Assembly: GCF_030272615.1 (NCBI RefSeq)
Contig: NC_081407.1
Span: 441,839,213 to 441,903,212, forward strand
Reading direction: 5' to 3'
From: Cryptomeria japonica
Lineage: Eukaryota > Streptophyta > Pinopsida > Cupressales > Cupressaceae
DNA: 64,000 nucleotides
This document shows positions 25,325 to 36,700 of this stretch, piece after piece. The stretch's first letter is position 1, and every line of letters starts with the position of its first letter. The notes below the pieces were generated by a model. The model saw only the letters and a program-made list of their open reading frames with translations, was not told the origin of the DNA and ran no database searches. The translations under genes and the position numbers were made by a program.

Positions 25325-26520
25325 TGTGCTTAGTCTCATACTCCTGCTAAAGTGGGGGCTAAATGTGGTATCCTAAATTGTACTCACCTACAATTGTGTC
25401 CTCATCTAGGCCTCACTTTGGGATTTTGTCTTCCAAGGCCTCATTGCAATGGCGATTCTACTCACGCCACTTACCTATTATGCATTTTCATAAATTTTCT
25501 AGCTCAACCCTCAATTTAGAGTCTTGATTTCCAGGACCATGATGTACCACACCCTAGTCCCAAATCAGCAAGGTGTACCATGCCCTGGGCCTCTTAATTG
25601 GGCCCCAAATTGCACCCCCCCAATGGTCATCTTGAATGAGCAAGAATTTGGATCTTGTGTCAGCCTATTGTAGAAATTCAATTTGATTTTCGTCAGTCAA
25701 GTATAAAAGGAGGTCTACCCCTCTCATTTTAAACCTAATTGGTCAATCTATCATCCTACACTCTAGAAAATTCAAGTGAGCAAGCAATCAATCATTCATC
25801 AAGAATTGGAGCATAAGTGAAGCCAAGATCAAGCATTGAAGATGGCACACATGATCCATGTTTTATGAAGACATCCTATATAAAACCCTAATTGCTTTGT
25901 GTGAAGACAAACAAAACTTCATTAAGGTAAACATTGTGGAAAGTAACTTATTTCAATCTTTCATTATATTTATCAATTCAATTTCATGGTTAATTCCAAA
26001 ACTGGGGTTTGACCTAAGGGAAACCCCTATTCCCAATATATTTCCCTTTCTTTGTGTGTGTAGGAAATAGGCTAGGAGTTGTACTCGGTAAATCTGACAG
26101 AGTCGACAATGATGAACAGGTTTAGCTTTCGACAACAAAAAATTTAGAGGACCAGGGTGAATTTGTGCTATAGGGTCTTGAAAAATTAGGCCAAACTTCT
26201 AGGAATAGGTTCGACACATCTTGTTTTTCCCATATCCAAATTTGTGGCTCAGTGGGATATCTGTAGCTTATTGTTTATGTCAGATTGCTTGAATATTTCA
26301 TTATTTTTCCCTAATTTCATAATCAATCCAATTAAACTTAGGAAAGAGGATAACCCTAACCCAACCGAAACCAATCAAAATCTCGGTCTCTTTCCCATAA
26401 GGATTGAGCCTAGATATATTGGGTTCAACCCTCTTTCAATGTATGTGTGTTAATTGGGCTATTTAGTGGTTTTTTTTATTTTTTATCGTAAACTCTAATT
26501 CTTAATTTCCATATATTACA
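25325..26520 (+). repeat. Ty3-type 3' LTR with polypurine tract
   Basis: Just right of element E, a purine-rich tract (taaagtgggggctaa) is followed at 25364 by TGTGGTATCC, which fits the start of an LTR. A TATA box, tataaaag (25702-25709), lies about 340 bp in. A plausible end is ...atatattaca at 26520, but no partner LTR is in the window, so the right edge is uncertain. It is probably the 3' end of the Ty3-like element into which D and E inserted. Confidence 0.5.
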
Positions 26521-28235
26521 GGTAATTAGGCAAGGACTCAATCTCTTGATGATGTCATCCCTCCTCAAGTATGTTGCACACTCTAGTATTAATTTCTTTA
26601 TCCAAACCCAAGTTCAAAAGTAGTGGATAGTAAAAAACATCACTATAATGCATATTTTGGTGTGTGAGTGGGTGGTTGCATGACCAAAATACCTACTTAG
26701 AATGCACATAACTTGTAGGACCCTTAGCCTTGGTACTGAGCACTTGCACTTCAAGCATGGATTGCTTGCTTGCAAACAAGGTCATTTCTCCATGGACATG
26801 CCATTGTTAGTGAAACCAACTCTCCATGTAAAGTTCAAGAGAAACATGTTACAAATGCTTACTTTTGTAGTCCCCTTGACAATACACTACATTCACATAC
26901 AAACATGCAATATTTTCATATTTACGCCTATCTATATGTACTTGGTGTTGGAAATTTTAATGGATGTTTAATTAATGCCAACAAAAATAAAAAATTGCTA
27001 TTTTCAAAATAGGCATATTTTACAAAACACAAATTATTTCACATTGTTGTAGATGACAAATTAAGAACGAAGAATTTTCCAAAAAAATACAAAGAGGCTA
27101 ATTTGTTTATGACATAAAAAAAAAAAATTGGGAATGATTTCAACAAAGAAAAGGAGGAGACTTTTTCTTTGAGAATGACATTATTAAAAAAATTAAAATT
27201 TTTAAAATTAAAATAATTTTAATGAATTTAAATTTTGTCATAAGAATAATATTTTATTTTATTATTTTTAATTTTTGATAAGAAGATTTTGTAGTATTAT
27301 CAAGATATTGACTCAAGGTTGAATATAATAAGCTACATGAATTGATGAATACATTAAGAAGTGTTACAATGTAAGTAAGTTGATATCTCTCCATAGTTCT
27401 TATATAGATTATTCAAAGATATATATGTTAGCTATTATAACAATAAAATAATTGTTCCTTAGTATTAACATGAATTTCAAAAATTAAAATGATATCAAAG
27501 ATTAGAATCAAATTTTAAAAATTATATATAAGATTCTAATTTTGTGTAGATTTTATTTATGTTGGAAATAAATTAAAACACATTTTTTATATGTGAGTTG
27601 AAGAAAAAGAGGTGGATTTATAGTTTTTTAGATGAAGAAATGAATCATTAAGATTGACACACTTTATTTATAAAAATGAGTTTTTTTTTCTTATTGTGAT
27701 TTAGAATTATTTGTATCATGATTATTTCATTTAATTTATTCAATTTAAAATGTGAAAGTATAAATAAATAATTAATAACTCGTATGACTTGAAAATTTGG
27801 AAATTAAAATATGGAATAGAACATGTTGATGATTGCATGAATTCTTATAATAAATGGTCAATTAGTGTACTTCATGTATCATGTAATTTATAGAAATGTG
27901 GGATAGTGGTTAAATTCTTCAAAAAAAAAAATTTAAAAATGGAAGAGACGTATATTGGGATATTGGAACTATCCAACAATTTTACAATTCATGCTCTTCA
28001 ATGATATATTAAATCTATGCATAACTATATATATCATATCTTCTTGAGCATAGGTTGATATTTTTTTGTCTTATTGGATAAAGTCTTTAATATATGCAAA
28101 ATATATATAGTTTAAGCATTTTGTTTGCATGTCTATTTTCTTTAAAAATAAATTATTTTCTATATCTTTTTTACATTTGCATTCACACAAATTTAACTAA
28201 CCTCAATTTCTTGGAAGGTTTTTGTTTTAATATTA
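26521..28235. other. AT-rich region without recognisable features
   Basis: No gene, domain or clear repeat was seen. The second half is very AT-rich (for example 27180-27260). It ends where telomere-like repeats begin. Confidence 0.5.
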
Positions 28236-30483
28236 AGGATAGGTTAGAGTTCAAATATAGTTAATATTAATATTAGGGTTATTAGGATTAGAGTTAATTA
28301 GGATTAAATTTTAATTAGAGTTTGATTAGGCCTAGGATTGGGATTCAATTAGGGTTATGTTTATGGTTGGGGTTCAGATTCAAATAGGGTTGGAGTTAAG
28401 ATTAGGGTTAGGTCTTAATTAGGGTTATTCTTGGAGTTCAATTAGAATTGGAATTGAATTAGAGTTATGGTTCAATTAAGGTTTATTACTAGGGTAAGAG
28501 TTAAAATAAGGCTAGAGTACAATTATAATTAGGGTTATGTTAGGGTTAGGATTGTTTGGGTTACAATTATAGTTAGTATTAGAATTTAATTAGGGTTAGT
28601 GTTCAATTAGAGTTAGGGTTAGGGTTTAACTTGGGTTAGGGTTCAACAAGGGTTAAGGTTCAATTAGAGTTAGGGTTAGGGTTAGGGTTCAATTATGATA
28701 TATAGTTAGGTGAACTTAATTAGGGAACTAGGCTTAGGGTAAGAATTTAATCGAGGTTAAGGTTCAATTAGAGTAGGATCTAATTTGGGTTATAGTTTAA
28801 TAAGAGTTTAAGTTAGGGTTCAATTGGGATTAGGATTTAATTAAGGTTAGGATTGGTGTTCATTTAGGTTGGAGTTGAGCTCTAATTATGATTAGTGTTT
28901 AACTACAATTAGGATTAGGTTTATAGTTAAATTAGAAATAAGGTTCAATTAAGGTTTAAATAGGATTTAATTAAGCTTACAATTCAATTAGGATTAGGGT
29001 TACAATTAGGGTTCAATTAAGGCTAGGGTTAGTCTTAGGGTTAGGTTAGGGTAAAGGTTAGGGTAAGAGTTCAATTAGGGTTAGGGGTCAAATAGTATTA
29101 GGCTTTAGGTTAAGGTGAGTATTAGGGTTAGGGTCACTGTTAGTGTAAAAATAAGGTTAGGGTACAATTAATGTTAGGGTTCAATTAGTAGTGGGGTTAG
29201 GCTTAGTGTATGTATCAAATTAGGGTTAGGGTAATTAAGGTTATCGTTCAACTAGGGTTAGGGTTATAATTAAATTATGATTTAAATAAGTTAGGGTTAG
29301 CATTCAAGATGGGTTAGGATTTAATTAGAATTAATATTATGTTAAGGAACTACTAGGATTAGAGTTGAATTAGGGTTAGGGTTTAACTAGAGTTTAATTA
29401 GGGTTAGGGTTCAAATAGAGTTAGAGTCAAGATTTGGGTTAGGGCATAATTAGGTTTATTATTAGAGTTCAATTAAAGTTAGTGTTAAATTAGGATTAGG
29501 GTAATTAATATTACAATTCAAATAGGGTTAGGATTGGTGTTAAATTAGGGCTTAATTAAGATTAAATTAGAGTCAGGATTAGTATTAGAGATAGGTTAGG
29601 GTTCAAATAGGGTTAAGATTAGTATTAGGGCTATATTAGGCTTAGGGTTATTATAATTAGGGTTCAATTTGGGTTAGGATTTAATTAGAGTTTAAATAGA
29701 TTTTACTTGGGGTTAGGATTAGGGTTATAGTTAGGATTAGGACTTAATTAGGGTTATGATTCAATTAGAGTTATGGTTCAATTAGGATGAGGGTTACTAT
29801 TAAATTAGGAATACAGTTTAATTAGGGTTTCTTATTAAGATTAAAGTTCAAATAAGGTTAGGGACTAATTAGAATTAAGGCTCAATTAGGGTTAGGGTTA
29901 GTATTAGGGTTATGTTAGGTCTAAATTATGGTTAGGGTTAGGATTTAATTAGGCTTATAGTTACAATTAGTGTTTCCATTAGAATTATGGTTAGTGTTAA
30001 AAATAAGATTATGAATAAGGTTGTAATTACGGTTAGGGTTGGAATTAAAATTACAGTTAGGGTTCAAATTAGCATTAGAGTTAGGGTTAAGATTAGGGTT
30101 ATATGAGGATTAGAGTAAAATTAGGGTTAATTATGATCAATTAGGATTAGGTTCAATTTGGATTATAGAAAAAATCTTTTAATTAGAGTTAGGGTTAGGG
30201 TTAAATTATGGATTGGGTTTAAATAGGGTTAGAGCTAAAGTTCAATTAGGGTTAGAGTTAAAGTTTAATTAGGGTTAGGTTTAAAGTTAGATTATTATTC
30301 AATTAGGGGAAATCTTCAAGTCAGGGTTAAGGTTAGGGTTCAATTAGGGCTACCTTTCAAAATGGTTAGGGTTTAATTAGCCTTATAGTTAGAATTAGGG
30401 TTGCTATTAGAATCAAGGTTACTCTTAGAAATATGATTAGAATTAGAATTATGGTTAGGGTTGGGCTTCAATTAGAGTTAGGG
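28236..30483 (+). repeat. Degenerate telomere-like array, G-rich arm, left part
   Basis: About 2.2 kb of ttagggtt-type repeats, G-rich on the plus strand. The core is the hexamer TTAGGG rather than the plant heptamer TTTAGGG. Hexamers alternate with a longer unit, ttcaattagggttaggg, giving a higher-order pattern. Most copies carry substitutions, and the best runs are only three or four perfect hexamers (for example near 28670-28690). It continues after element A at 46746. Confidence 0.9.
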
Positions 30484-32168
30484 TGTTGGCATTTTGGCAT
30501 TAAGTTGTCATTGATGTCAACAGGTTTGGCAAGGTCATCGATAAGTAAGAAGGGGTGACTGATATGATGGAAATTCACATGAGAGTCAACAGACAGAAGG
30601 AAGGCTTACCGGTAAGGTATAAACCGGGATGAAGGTCGTGTCTGTGTTAGCATGTTGAGTGGCAACCAATAGAGCAATAAACCAACCTGGAAGTTGGTTG
30701 CCAGTTTATGATTAAGAGGCAGAATGTTAAAGTAATCATAATCCACTGGAGGTGAAGATGTGCTAGCGGTGTAGTGTGCACTATCAATTAGCAGAAGGAG
30801 TAGGTCTCACTGATAAAGGCGTGTACCGATATGAGTTTTTTGGATGTTCAAGTATAAACTGACTGCGTGTCGATGAGCTAAGTGATTGACCATTGTGATG
30901 CCATGTGGAGCTGAGGTGGTAAACATGTAGAGGTCAGTGAAGCCTCCATCGACTTGGTTGTTGAAACAACTAGTCGACATTAATGAAACAACCACAAATC
31001 ATGGGATTGTAACTGACTGATGCGGCTCGAGGAAGAAAGAATAATAGAGGAAGATCAGGGAGCAATTGGTGCCTGGATCAATGCAAAGGAAATCAGATTG
31101 CAAGAAGACCTCGAAACGGAAACAGTTGAGCGCTTTATGAGTTGACAAATTTCAAGGTAGAAAATCATGTACGAGATTACTAGCTCTAGCAAGTATGTTT
31201 TGGATAATGGAAAACGTGTACAGATGCATTTCTGGAGTACAGGTGATCGATCCAAGATAGATTGGATTAGATCTCATGAAGATTGTGTTGGGTAAAGGAA
31301 ACCCTAATAGCTTAGTGTTTGAATGCATTCTTGGCAGGAAAACATGGTGATAAATAGATGAGCTCGAAACAGAGCAAGGTGATGTTGTAGAGAAGAAAAA
31401 GAGAGAAGAGAGCTTAAGTGAAAGAAAGGATCATTTTTGCCTTAGAATTTATTCTAAGAAAGTTGCAGAGTAAGTGAGCAAGCAAATTGGTGAGTGGGTT
31501 TAACCGGTAGTGATTGAGTATCGGTATAACTGTAGTACCACAGCTAAGCAAACCAATGAGGTGTGGTAGAGTAGGACATCATCCAAGTGTGACACAGGGT
31601 GTTGTGAGACTGTGTGTGTGTGTGTGTGTGAGTGTGTGTGTGTGAGAGAGAGAGAGAGAGTAATCTCACAACCGGTAGTGTGAGATTCAGTGAAGGAGAA
31701 AATACAGTCAACCGGCAGTAAGATATTTGATCAAGAGTTGCAGAATTCATTTGCAACAAGAAGCCTTAACTGTATCTAAATTGTATTTTTAATATACATC
31801 ACCAAGTTGGAGCTTGGTGTAGGGGTTGGTGCTCCTTGGTTTGATGCCCTAAAATAGAAGGGGTTGGTGCTCCTTGGGTTGGTGCCCTAAATCTTTGTAA
31901 TCCAATATTTTACTTGTGAGGTTGGAATGGAGTAGTAGTCTCCAACAACATTTATCACCGAGGTTTTTCCCATATTTGTTTTTCCTCATATATCTGGTGT
32001 TATGGGTTGCATTTGTGTGATTCATCTCTTTGGTCTTCCTTTTTGCTTCACTGGTTTGATTGTTTAGTGCTTAAGTTAATAACTGGTATTCTGAAGTTGC
32101 TTTGAAAAGTCAAAAAGTTTAGGAACCACTGATTCATCCCCCCTCTCAGTGGTACTATGGGTTCAACA
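30484..32168 (+). repeat. 5' LTR of element A
   Basis: A 1685-bp LTR from TGTTGGCATTTTGG to ...GGGTTCAACA, followed by the primer-binding site. It contains a TG/AG microsatellite (31611-31660) and repeated ggttggtgctcc phrases. Confidence 0.93.
31611..31660 (+). repeat. (TG)n(AG)n microsatellite in LTR of element A
   Basis: Two TG runs are followed by an AG run of about eight units. The partner LTR keeps only a short tgtgtgagagagagag at the same place (46219-46236), so the array expanded or contracted after insertion. Confidence 0.9.
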
Positions 32169-32170
32169 AT

Positions 32171-32184
32171 TGGTATCAGAGCCC
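32171..32184 (+). other. Primer-binding site of element A
   Basis: ttggtatcagagcc lies two bases inside the 5' LTR edge and fits the complement of the initiator-Met tRNA 3' end, as used by most plant Copia elements. Confidence 0.88.
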
Positions 32185-32235
32185 AAGTTCCTGGTTATTT
32201 CTAAAACCTTGGGTAGATTCTAGACTTAGAACACA

Positions 32236-33767
32236 ATGGCAATAAATGAGTCTGCTTCTTCAAAAGCCCCCATGTTTGATGGATCCAACTATGCCTTCTG
32301 GAGCAGAAGAATGGAGACCTATATTTCCTCTCTGGTTTTTGATGTATGGATATCTATCAAGAATGGGTATGTTGTTCCTAATGTTCCTCCCACTGATCTG
32401 GATGCCAAAAAGTAGTATGAGAACAATGCAAAGGCCAAACATGCTATCTTGAGCGGACAGTCTGATAATGAGTTTGTCAAAGTCATGCACTGTGTATCAG
32501 AGAAGGAGACTTGGGATAAATTACAGAGGTTATTTGAAGGAGATACAAAAGTCAAAGAGGCCAAGCTGCAAGCACTAAGGGGCCAACTTGAAGGCATCAA
32601 GATGAAAGTTGATGAAAAGATTGCAGACTACCTTCATAGATTTGATGAACTATGAACACCATCAGAGGACTTAGAGAAGAAATTGTAGATGAGATTCTTG
32701 TTAAGAAGGTACTTAGATCTCTCACACCCAATTATGATACTAATGTGTCTGCCATAGAAGAAGCCAAGGATCTGAAGACTTTTACAATGGATGAGTTATT
32801 TGGCTCACTAACAGCCTATGAGATGAGAACAACCGGTGATACTTCCTTAAGGAAAGAAGTAGCATTCAACATCACCAAAAAGGGGAAAGAAGCAACTACT
32901 CATAAAGAGTCTAGTGAAGACTCTGATGCACAAGTAGCAAACTTTGTCAGGAAGCTCAAAAGAGGATCCGACTAGTATAAAGGAAAGCTACCACTTAAAT
33001 GTTTCAACTATGGTAAGGTTGGACACTTTGTTGCAAATTGTCCCCACAAAGAAACCGGTGGAGATGAGTCAAGAGAGTTTGGAAAATCTACTGGCAAAGA
33101 TAGAGAAAGAAACATCTATCGGCAAGGAAGGAGAGGCTACCGGAATCAGAACAACCTATATACTATTGAGGATGATACAACAGATGAAGAAAATAAATCA
33201 AAAGATGATTACCATGAGAATGATAGAAAAGTCAATCTCTTCATAGCACTTGATGAACCAGTTGATGAAGATGAGGAAGAGGAGGATATTGAAGCTAAAG
33301 AGGATTTGGAAGGTGAACTTATCAATGCTCTTGGGGAATTGAGTAAAACAAGAAGAGAACTCAAAAAGGTCAAGCTTACTATAGTAGATGAACAAGATCT
33401 CTTGAAGCAATCCCTGGATGAGTCTAGTCAAGTTATATCTGACTTGAAATTGTAGCTGGAAGAAACTAAGAGGATATGTGAAGCTACATCCTCTGATCTG
33501 ACAAAGAAGGAAAAGGAGCATCAAGAGTTGGAAGCAGAAATAGTGAAGCTCAGAAAGGAGCTTAAAGAAATTAAGGAACAAATAAAAGTAAGGAACAAAT
33601 ATGAAGGCAACATCAAGGCCTTAGACAAGATGTTGAGAAACAGAAGCAATCCAAAGACATCGGTGGCTTAGGCTTTGAAGAAGGTCAAAGTTCAACCAAC
33701 AAAGATAAATCTGGCAAAGAAATAAAGTTCACCTCTTTAATTGAAGGTGAAGAAAAGAAGACATTCA
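32236..33767 (+). pseudogene. Element A gag remnant, first part (left of nested element B)
   Basis: Starts MAINESASSKAPMFDGSNY, the usual Copia gag opening with a FDGSNYAFWSRRME-type motif. A helical capsid-like region follows (KETWDKLQRLFEGD, LRGQLEGIKMK), then a CCHC-like knuckle near 32995-33045 (GKVGHFVANCP) and a Glu/Lys-rich coiled-coil stretch. The gag region is split by element B at 33773 and resumes at 41263. It is a fossil with several breaks. Confidence 0.8.
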
Positions 33768-33772
33768 CTATA

Positions 33773-34925
33773 TGTTGGCATTTTTTATGATGATATCGTG
33801 ATTGTCATTGATGGACACACACTTGCTTTGAGATGACTTTTTGTATGTATGAGTTATGCTCAACTGGTATTTGTTCCAACCGGTATTATGTATTATAGTC
33901 TTTAGACTATCGGTGTTTTGCAGAAAGTGTTTACCGATCTCAAGTGGTATGAAGACCCAAGCGGTATGAAGACTCAAGCAGTCCGAGGATCCCAAAGCGG
34001 TTGTTATCATTTTTCCCAGTCTTCATTTTGACAAACTGGTAATTGGTAAAATGTGTGAACCGGTAATCGGTAAATGTATGAACCAGTATTACTCTGTGAT
34101 GAGTTACCAACCAGTATTTTTGTGATGAGTTATCATCCACTGACACTTTGGCGGTGATTCTATGTCATGTTACCAAATGTGTCCAGATGCACTGAACCTA
34201 GGAACTTGCAATGTAATCCTATTGGACCAACATGAAATCAAATTCCTTTATAAGGACATCATGTCTAGGGTTTTAGTTTTTTGTTAGGGTTTTAGGTGGT
34301 TGATGAGTTTTTTTTTTGTGCGATCACAGAAGGAGATTAGGTTTGTGTGAAGAAATAGAGTGTGGAAATATCAAAAACTGAAGTAATGCTGAAATGTATT
34401 AATAATGAGCTATCAAGGGTCTAACCAAGCATACTATGCTAGTATTTAGATCACTCACTTGTTGATTACTCACATCTTCGACAAGTTTGAAACCCTTAAC
34501 CAGGTAGGCCTGGAAAAGCCTTTGTAAATCCTCTAACAAGGTGGTTCACAACTGTGGATCTGAAATCATCTCACAAGGTAGTCTTTAATCAGACTTATCT
34601 CCTAATAGAGATTGAGATTCCTAACAGGATCTATTCTAGTGAAGAACATTGTATGACCTTAACCGGTCTGGTTACTATTCTGCAGATAGTTACTTGTGAG
34701 TTTCATCTCACTGTGGTTTTTCACATTTGGGTTTCCACGTCAAAATCTCTTGTGTTATGGTGATTGTGCTCCCGTGGGTGAATGCCTTATTTGTTGTTTG
34801 GTTTGCATTTGTCTTAACCGGTTTGTTAGTAAAACTATTATACCGGTTTACTGCTAAACTATTTAAGTGTTTGAGTTTAGTATTTTTCTGTATACTAATT
34901 CACCCCCCACTCTTAGTATTCATCA
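33773..34925 (+). repeat. 5' LTR of element B
   Basis: A 1153-bp LTR from TGTTGGCATTTTTT to ...ATTCATCA, with terminal block ttcaccccccactctt. It is rich in ACCGGT and AAGCGGT motifs. Confidence 0.9.
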
Positions 34926-35029
34926 ATTGGTATCATAGCCAACCTTTCTATAAGTTTAACCACTTGGAAAGAGATATGGGGGATTACACTGTGAGGGAGC
35001 TTACTCATCGTCTCACTTAGACTGAGAAA

Positions 35030-36256
35030 TCCTTTGATGAACTCAAACTCAAATATAAAGCCTCTCTAGCAAAGAGAAGAGAGCATGCTGAGAAACTGAT
35101 GGAGCTTACTGAAAATAGTTCTTCTGATGAAGTAGACATGGAAGCCCTAGTTGAAGAAGTTGAAAAACTGAATGAATCTAATGCTAACCTAAGAAGGGAG
35201 CTGGAAGCACTGACTATCAGAATGTGTCAAGAGCTTGAGAACTGGAGGAAAGCTGAAGATCTAGCAAAAGACAAAGATCATGAGATCTCCAAGCTGAAGC
35301 AAGAAATCAGTGCACTTACTGCTCATCTCCAAGAGAGTAAAGTGGAAAAAGAAGAAATGCAAGGTGAACTAAACATGGCTATTTCTGAGAATGCAACCTT
35401 GAAGGAATCCAATGCTGCTATTTCCAAAGAACTCACTGAGTCAAAGGAAATATTTTCCAAATTCAATAAGAGTACTGTTAAGCTAGAACAAAAGCTTGAA
35501 TCAACAAAACCAGTAAGAAATACCACTGGACTTGGTTTTTCTGGTTATGAGGAAGGTGAGACCTCCGGAACAAAAGATGGAGCATCAAAGAAGCAACCAA
35601 CACCAAAGGATAAAGGTAAGCAAAAGTTCAAACCTGTTTTCTTTAATTGTCTCAAGGAAGGACACACTGCCAATGTATGTAGAAGTAAGGCTTACAATAA
35701 TTTTCCCTACTTTCTAAACAATAAGCCTAGATCCAATAGATTCAATGGTAACTGTTATGCATGCAACAAGTTTGGGCATAGAGCATTTGAATGCAGGTCT
35801 GTTATACACAACACTGGAAGATATCCTCAAAGGAGTCAAGGATTTTTTCCCGAATCCTCTGTGAACCGAAATCCAAACCGGTATAATGCCTATGACCATC
35901 AGTCAGGTGGTGGTGGCTATCAAGCGGCAACTAGTTGGAGAGCAACCTGTTTGATTTGCCATGGTAGCGGTCACACTACTACAACATGTAGGAGGATGAA
36001 TGGTAGAATGAACAATGGACCATGGAGAAAATCTAGAGTGGTATGTTATCATTGCAACAAACCGGGACACCCTGCCAGAACCTGTAGAATGAGAAAGAAC
36101 ATATCAGATGATATACCGGTCACTCTGGAAGGAAAGATTGATGTTGAAACTATTCAAGCAGATATGAAGACAACATGGAAGAAGAAACCTGAAGAAGAGT
36201 CACAAGAAGAACCGGTTTTTGCACCTAGTGTGGAAGTCGTTGAACCGACAAACTAA
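35030..36256 (+). pseudogene. Element B gag-like region with four zinc knuckles
   Basis: The stretch opens with a long coiled coil (EEVEKLNESNANLRRELEAL and on), predicted from regular Leu/Glu/Lys spacing. Four CCHC-type knuckles follow: NCLKEGHTANVC, CYACNKFGHRAFEC, CLICHGSGHTTTTC and CYHCNKPGHPARTC. Copia gag usually has one knuckle, so four is unusual. The capsid-type domain normally found before the knuckle is not obvious. The probable role, by analogy with nucleocapsid, is binding element RNA. Neighbours are the 5' LTR upstream and the unknown second region downstream. Confidence 0.7.
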
Positions 36257-36700
36257 GCTTCAGAAAAGCTTAGGGGGAACAAATCGATGAAATGTTTCAA
36301 ATCCCTAGTTTACATCGATAAAAGACCTTAATCAGTATGCGTTACCTGTCAATCAGTAGAAAATCGGAAACAGTAAAAGACAAAATTAGGGTTTATAACC
36401 TAATAGTGGAGCATTTATTATGGTAGGTGAAGAATTTGTTTAAAAGGGATTTTCAAGTCATTTTCACTTATCAATTTGCGAGCGAAGAAATTCTCAAGTG
36501 CAGAGCGACCAAGGGCGATTTGTTTTACGATTCAGAGAGATTTCAAAAACTTTGAAGCAAGAATCCAGAGATAGTATTAATTAGTCAAGTGAAGAACACT
36601 AAGTGGTGTTCCAAGTGACCGAAGTGGTGTGTTGCAAACTATAGTGTCAAAGCCCTAAATCTCGATTCGTGAAGGTATTTTTTGAGCTTCTTCGTTTATC
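36257..36700 (+). other. Spacer between the two coding regions of element B
   Basis: Non-coding sequence that resembles a transcript leader ahead of the second region, whose first start codon is at 36701. No TATA box is clear. It might serve as an internal leader for separate expression; this is inference. Confidence 0.35.
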
